Of a stretch of 64,000 bases of DNA, positions 63,018-64,000 are shown in pieces. Source of the DNA: Actinoplanes nipponensis (GTDB lineage Bacteria; Actinomycetota; Actinomycetes; Mycobacteriales; Micromonosporaceae); the NCBI RefSeq assembly GCF_016862275.1, contig NZ_BOMQ01000045.1, positions 62,001 through 126,000 of the forward strand. Reading direction: 5' to 3'. The notes beneath the pieces were generated by a model. The model had not been told where the DNA came from. It was given only the letters and a program-made list of their open reading frames with translations, and did no database searches. The position numbers were made by a program, and so were the translations under genes. The first letter of the stretch is position 1. Each line of letters begins with the position of its first letter.

Positions 63018-63499
63018 GCCGGAAGTAGGTGCGCGCCCCGATCGCCTGCCACGGGGGAAGCGGGCGATAGAGGCGCGCATGGAGAAGCTTAACGACACCC
63101 GATGACGGACACAACGGGTGGAGTGCCTCAGTTGCCGGAAAGTTGCCGTCGATCGTCATCGGACCGTGACCAGGCGCGTACGTCGTGTCCCGCGTGAGCA
63201 AAAAGGACATAACGCTATATTGGTTTTAATGCCGCTTATTGCTTGGCGAATGCCATTCGGATAAAGGCGTGTCCGACAGTCGTCAATGCGACAACAATTC
63301 GTCGGCGGAAACGGCGTAACCTTTGCCCTCGACGGCACGGGGCGCAGGTCAGCGACGGCTCGAGAATTGCCGAGCACACCGTGGCCGGCAGGTCAAACGT
63401 GAGCGATCACCGTTTCGGCTGATTCCGGTCCCACCTTCGGTGGTCATCAGATCCGGTGACGCCCGACAAGATCGCCGTGGATGTTCTTAAGCTCGCCGC
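63018..63499 (+). promoter_or_regulatory. gene-free leader upstream of the last gene, candidate promoter at 63194-63221
   Basis: No supported gene in this 482-nt stretch. An AT-richer patch at 63195-63245 is atypical for this GC-rich window and contains TGAGCA and TATATT (63216-63221) spaced 15 nt, a possible promoter giving a leader of about 270 nt. The leader has a small hairpin CGAAT-GCC-ATTCG near 63245. A riboswitch is possible but I recognise no class. Confidence 0.35.
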
Positions 63500-64000
63500 G
63501 TGACATTGCCGGAGCCCCAAAACCCGCCAATCGCCGACGTCGACGTGCCTGACACCGAGGTGATCGTCGTCGCGCATCCCTCGCCGGTGTTCGTCGACTC
63601 GACCGGCCGCCGCAGCCGCCTGCTGCGCCGGGTCGCGTACGGCTTCGGCGCCCTCTGCATGGTCTACGGGGGACTCGTCAGCGTCAGCCTGGCCGGCGGA
63701 CCGGTCAGCTCGAGCGCCGTGCTGCCCCTGCCGGACCTCGCGGACGGCCGCGACACCGAGGACGACCTCGTCGTGGCCCGGCCGAGCCCGATCCCCGAGC
63801 CGGTCGCCACCCGGACCGGCAGCCGGCCCGTCCTGGAGGTCTTCCCCAAGCGCGGCGCGCCGGTCACCCGACCCCGCGACGACCGGGCCGTCACGCGCAC
63901 CACCGCGGGGCCCCGGCCGGCCCGCACCCCGGCGCCACGGGCCACGACGAGGAAGCCCTCGGTGTCACCGACCCCGGCCAAGCCGCTCGAGTCGTCGACC
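63500..64000 (+). CDS. membrane-anchored protein, N-terminal part (cut by window edge)
   Basis: The frame is open from GTG at 63500 to the window end (167 codons, no stop). An N-terminal cytoplasmic part includes VFVDSTGRRSRLLRRVAYG, one membrane segment (FGALCMVYGGLVSVSLAGG, about residues 50-70) and a long Pro/Arg/Thr-rich external region. The layout resembles small anchored proteins found upstream of polysaccharide deacetylase/glycosyltransferase genes in Micromonosporaceae, but the rest of the gene is missing. The family call is tentative; the coding call is well supported by the intact frame. Confidence 0.65.
   Translation, partial: MTLPEPQNPPIADVDVPDTEVIVVAHPSPVFVDSTGRRSRLLRRVAYGFGALCMVYGGLVSVSLAGGPVSSSAVLPLPDLADGRDTEDDLVVARPSPIPEPVATRTGSRPVLEVFPKRGAPVTRPRDDRAVTRTTAGPRPARTPAPRATTRKPSVSPTPAKPLESST

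Noticed and set aside
63156..63377. 73-codon minus-strand ORF in the gap after pmt
   Set aside because: No SD, atypical composition and no family resemblance; likely chance in an AT-richer stretch.
63220..63499. c-di-AMP (ydaO-type) riboswitch
   Set aside because: I could not match the conserved core of that class; only a long leader is supported.

Overview
The window is very GC-rich actinobacterial chromosome. GTG and TTG starts are common, genes are densely packed with many 4-nt ATGA/GTGA overlaps, and several genes look leaderless. A conservon operon (cvnABCD), a bmpA-type nucleoside importer followed by cdd and deoA, and the order pmt/rsmI/metG/tatD/rsmA/ispE/abcF followed by glmU/prs/rplY/pth point to Micromonosporaceae, probably Actinoplanes or a close relative. 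The genus is an inference from gene content and order; no rRNA or marker comparison was possible.

Layout. 1-4322 (+): the end of an aldehyde dehydrogenase, a truncated ALDH-like pseudoenzyme, an acidic conserved protein, and a large protein that looks like a domesticated IS110-type transposase carrying a conservon-type C-terminal tail. 4323-5513: no convincing gene, but five degenerate ~100-bp repeats, a 9-bp G/C tandem array, and twin palindromic operators before a DUF998 membrane gene. 6305-11439 (-): the conservon cvnABCD. 11886-22197: nucleoside uptake and salvage (BMP lipoprotein, ATPase, two permeases, cytidine deaminase with an extra C-terminal region, two tandem mini-ORFs, thymidine phosphorylase, DUF4272 protein), with adenosine deaminase and an RlmA-type methyltransferase divergent nearby. 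22393-25668 (-): SCO4848-like membrane protein, a conserved unknown, a YihY/BrkB membrane protein, a 2'-5' RNA ligase-like protein and trpS. 25826-28205 (+): galE, galK and a small acidic protein.

28329-37244 (-): an arabinose-polymer utilisation cluster: LacI-type regulator, then GH51 arabinofuranosidase, sugar-binding lipoprotein, two permeases and two GH43 enzymes. A 28-bp perfect palindrome and a second LacI-type box lie between the regulator and the operon. The secreted GH43 enzymes would trim polymers, the ABC system would import oligosaccharides and cytoplasmic GH51 would release arabinose. No ATPase is encoded here, so a shared MsiK-type ATPase is probably used. 37320-42280 (-): cysN, cysD and cysQ (sulfate activation and PAP removal) and a polyprenyl-phosphate sugar transferase.

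42421-59005: housekeeping genes pth, rplY, prs, glmU, tRNA-Gln(UUG), an HTH/LAGLIDADG-like protein, a TetR regulator, a DUF4383 protein, an ABC-F ATPase, ispE, a Uma2 nuclease inserted into the rsmA-ispE unit, rsmA, a TatD DNase, a secreted PKD-type protein and metG. 59117-64000: a proline/alanine-rich membrane protein, rsmI, a protein O-mannosyltransferase and, after a 528-nt gap, the start of a membrane-anchored protein cut by the window edge.

The observations most worth a second look are the IS110-derived protein with the CvnA-like tail, the duplicated translationally coupled mini-ORFs between cdd and deoA, the composite operator of the arabinose-polymer operon, and the HTH/LAGLIDADG-like gene beside tRNA-Gln.
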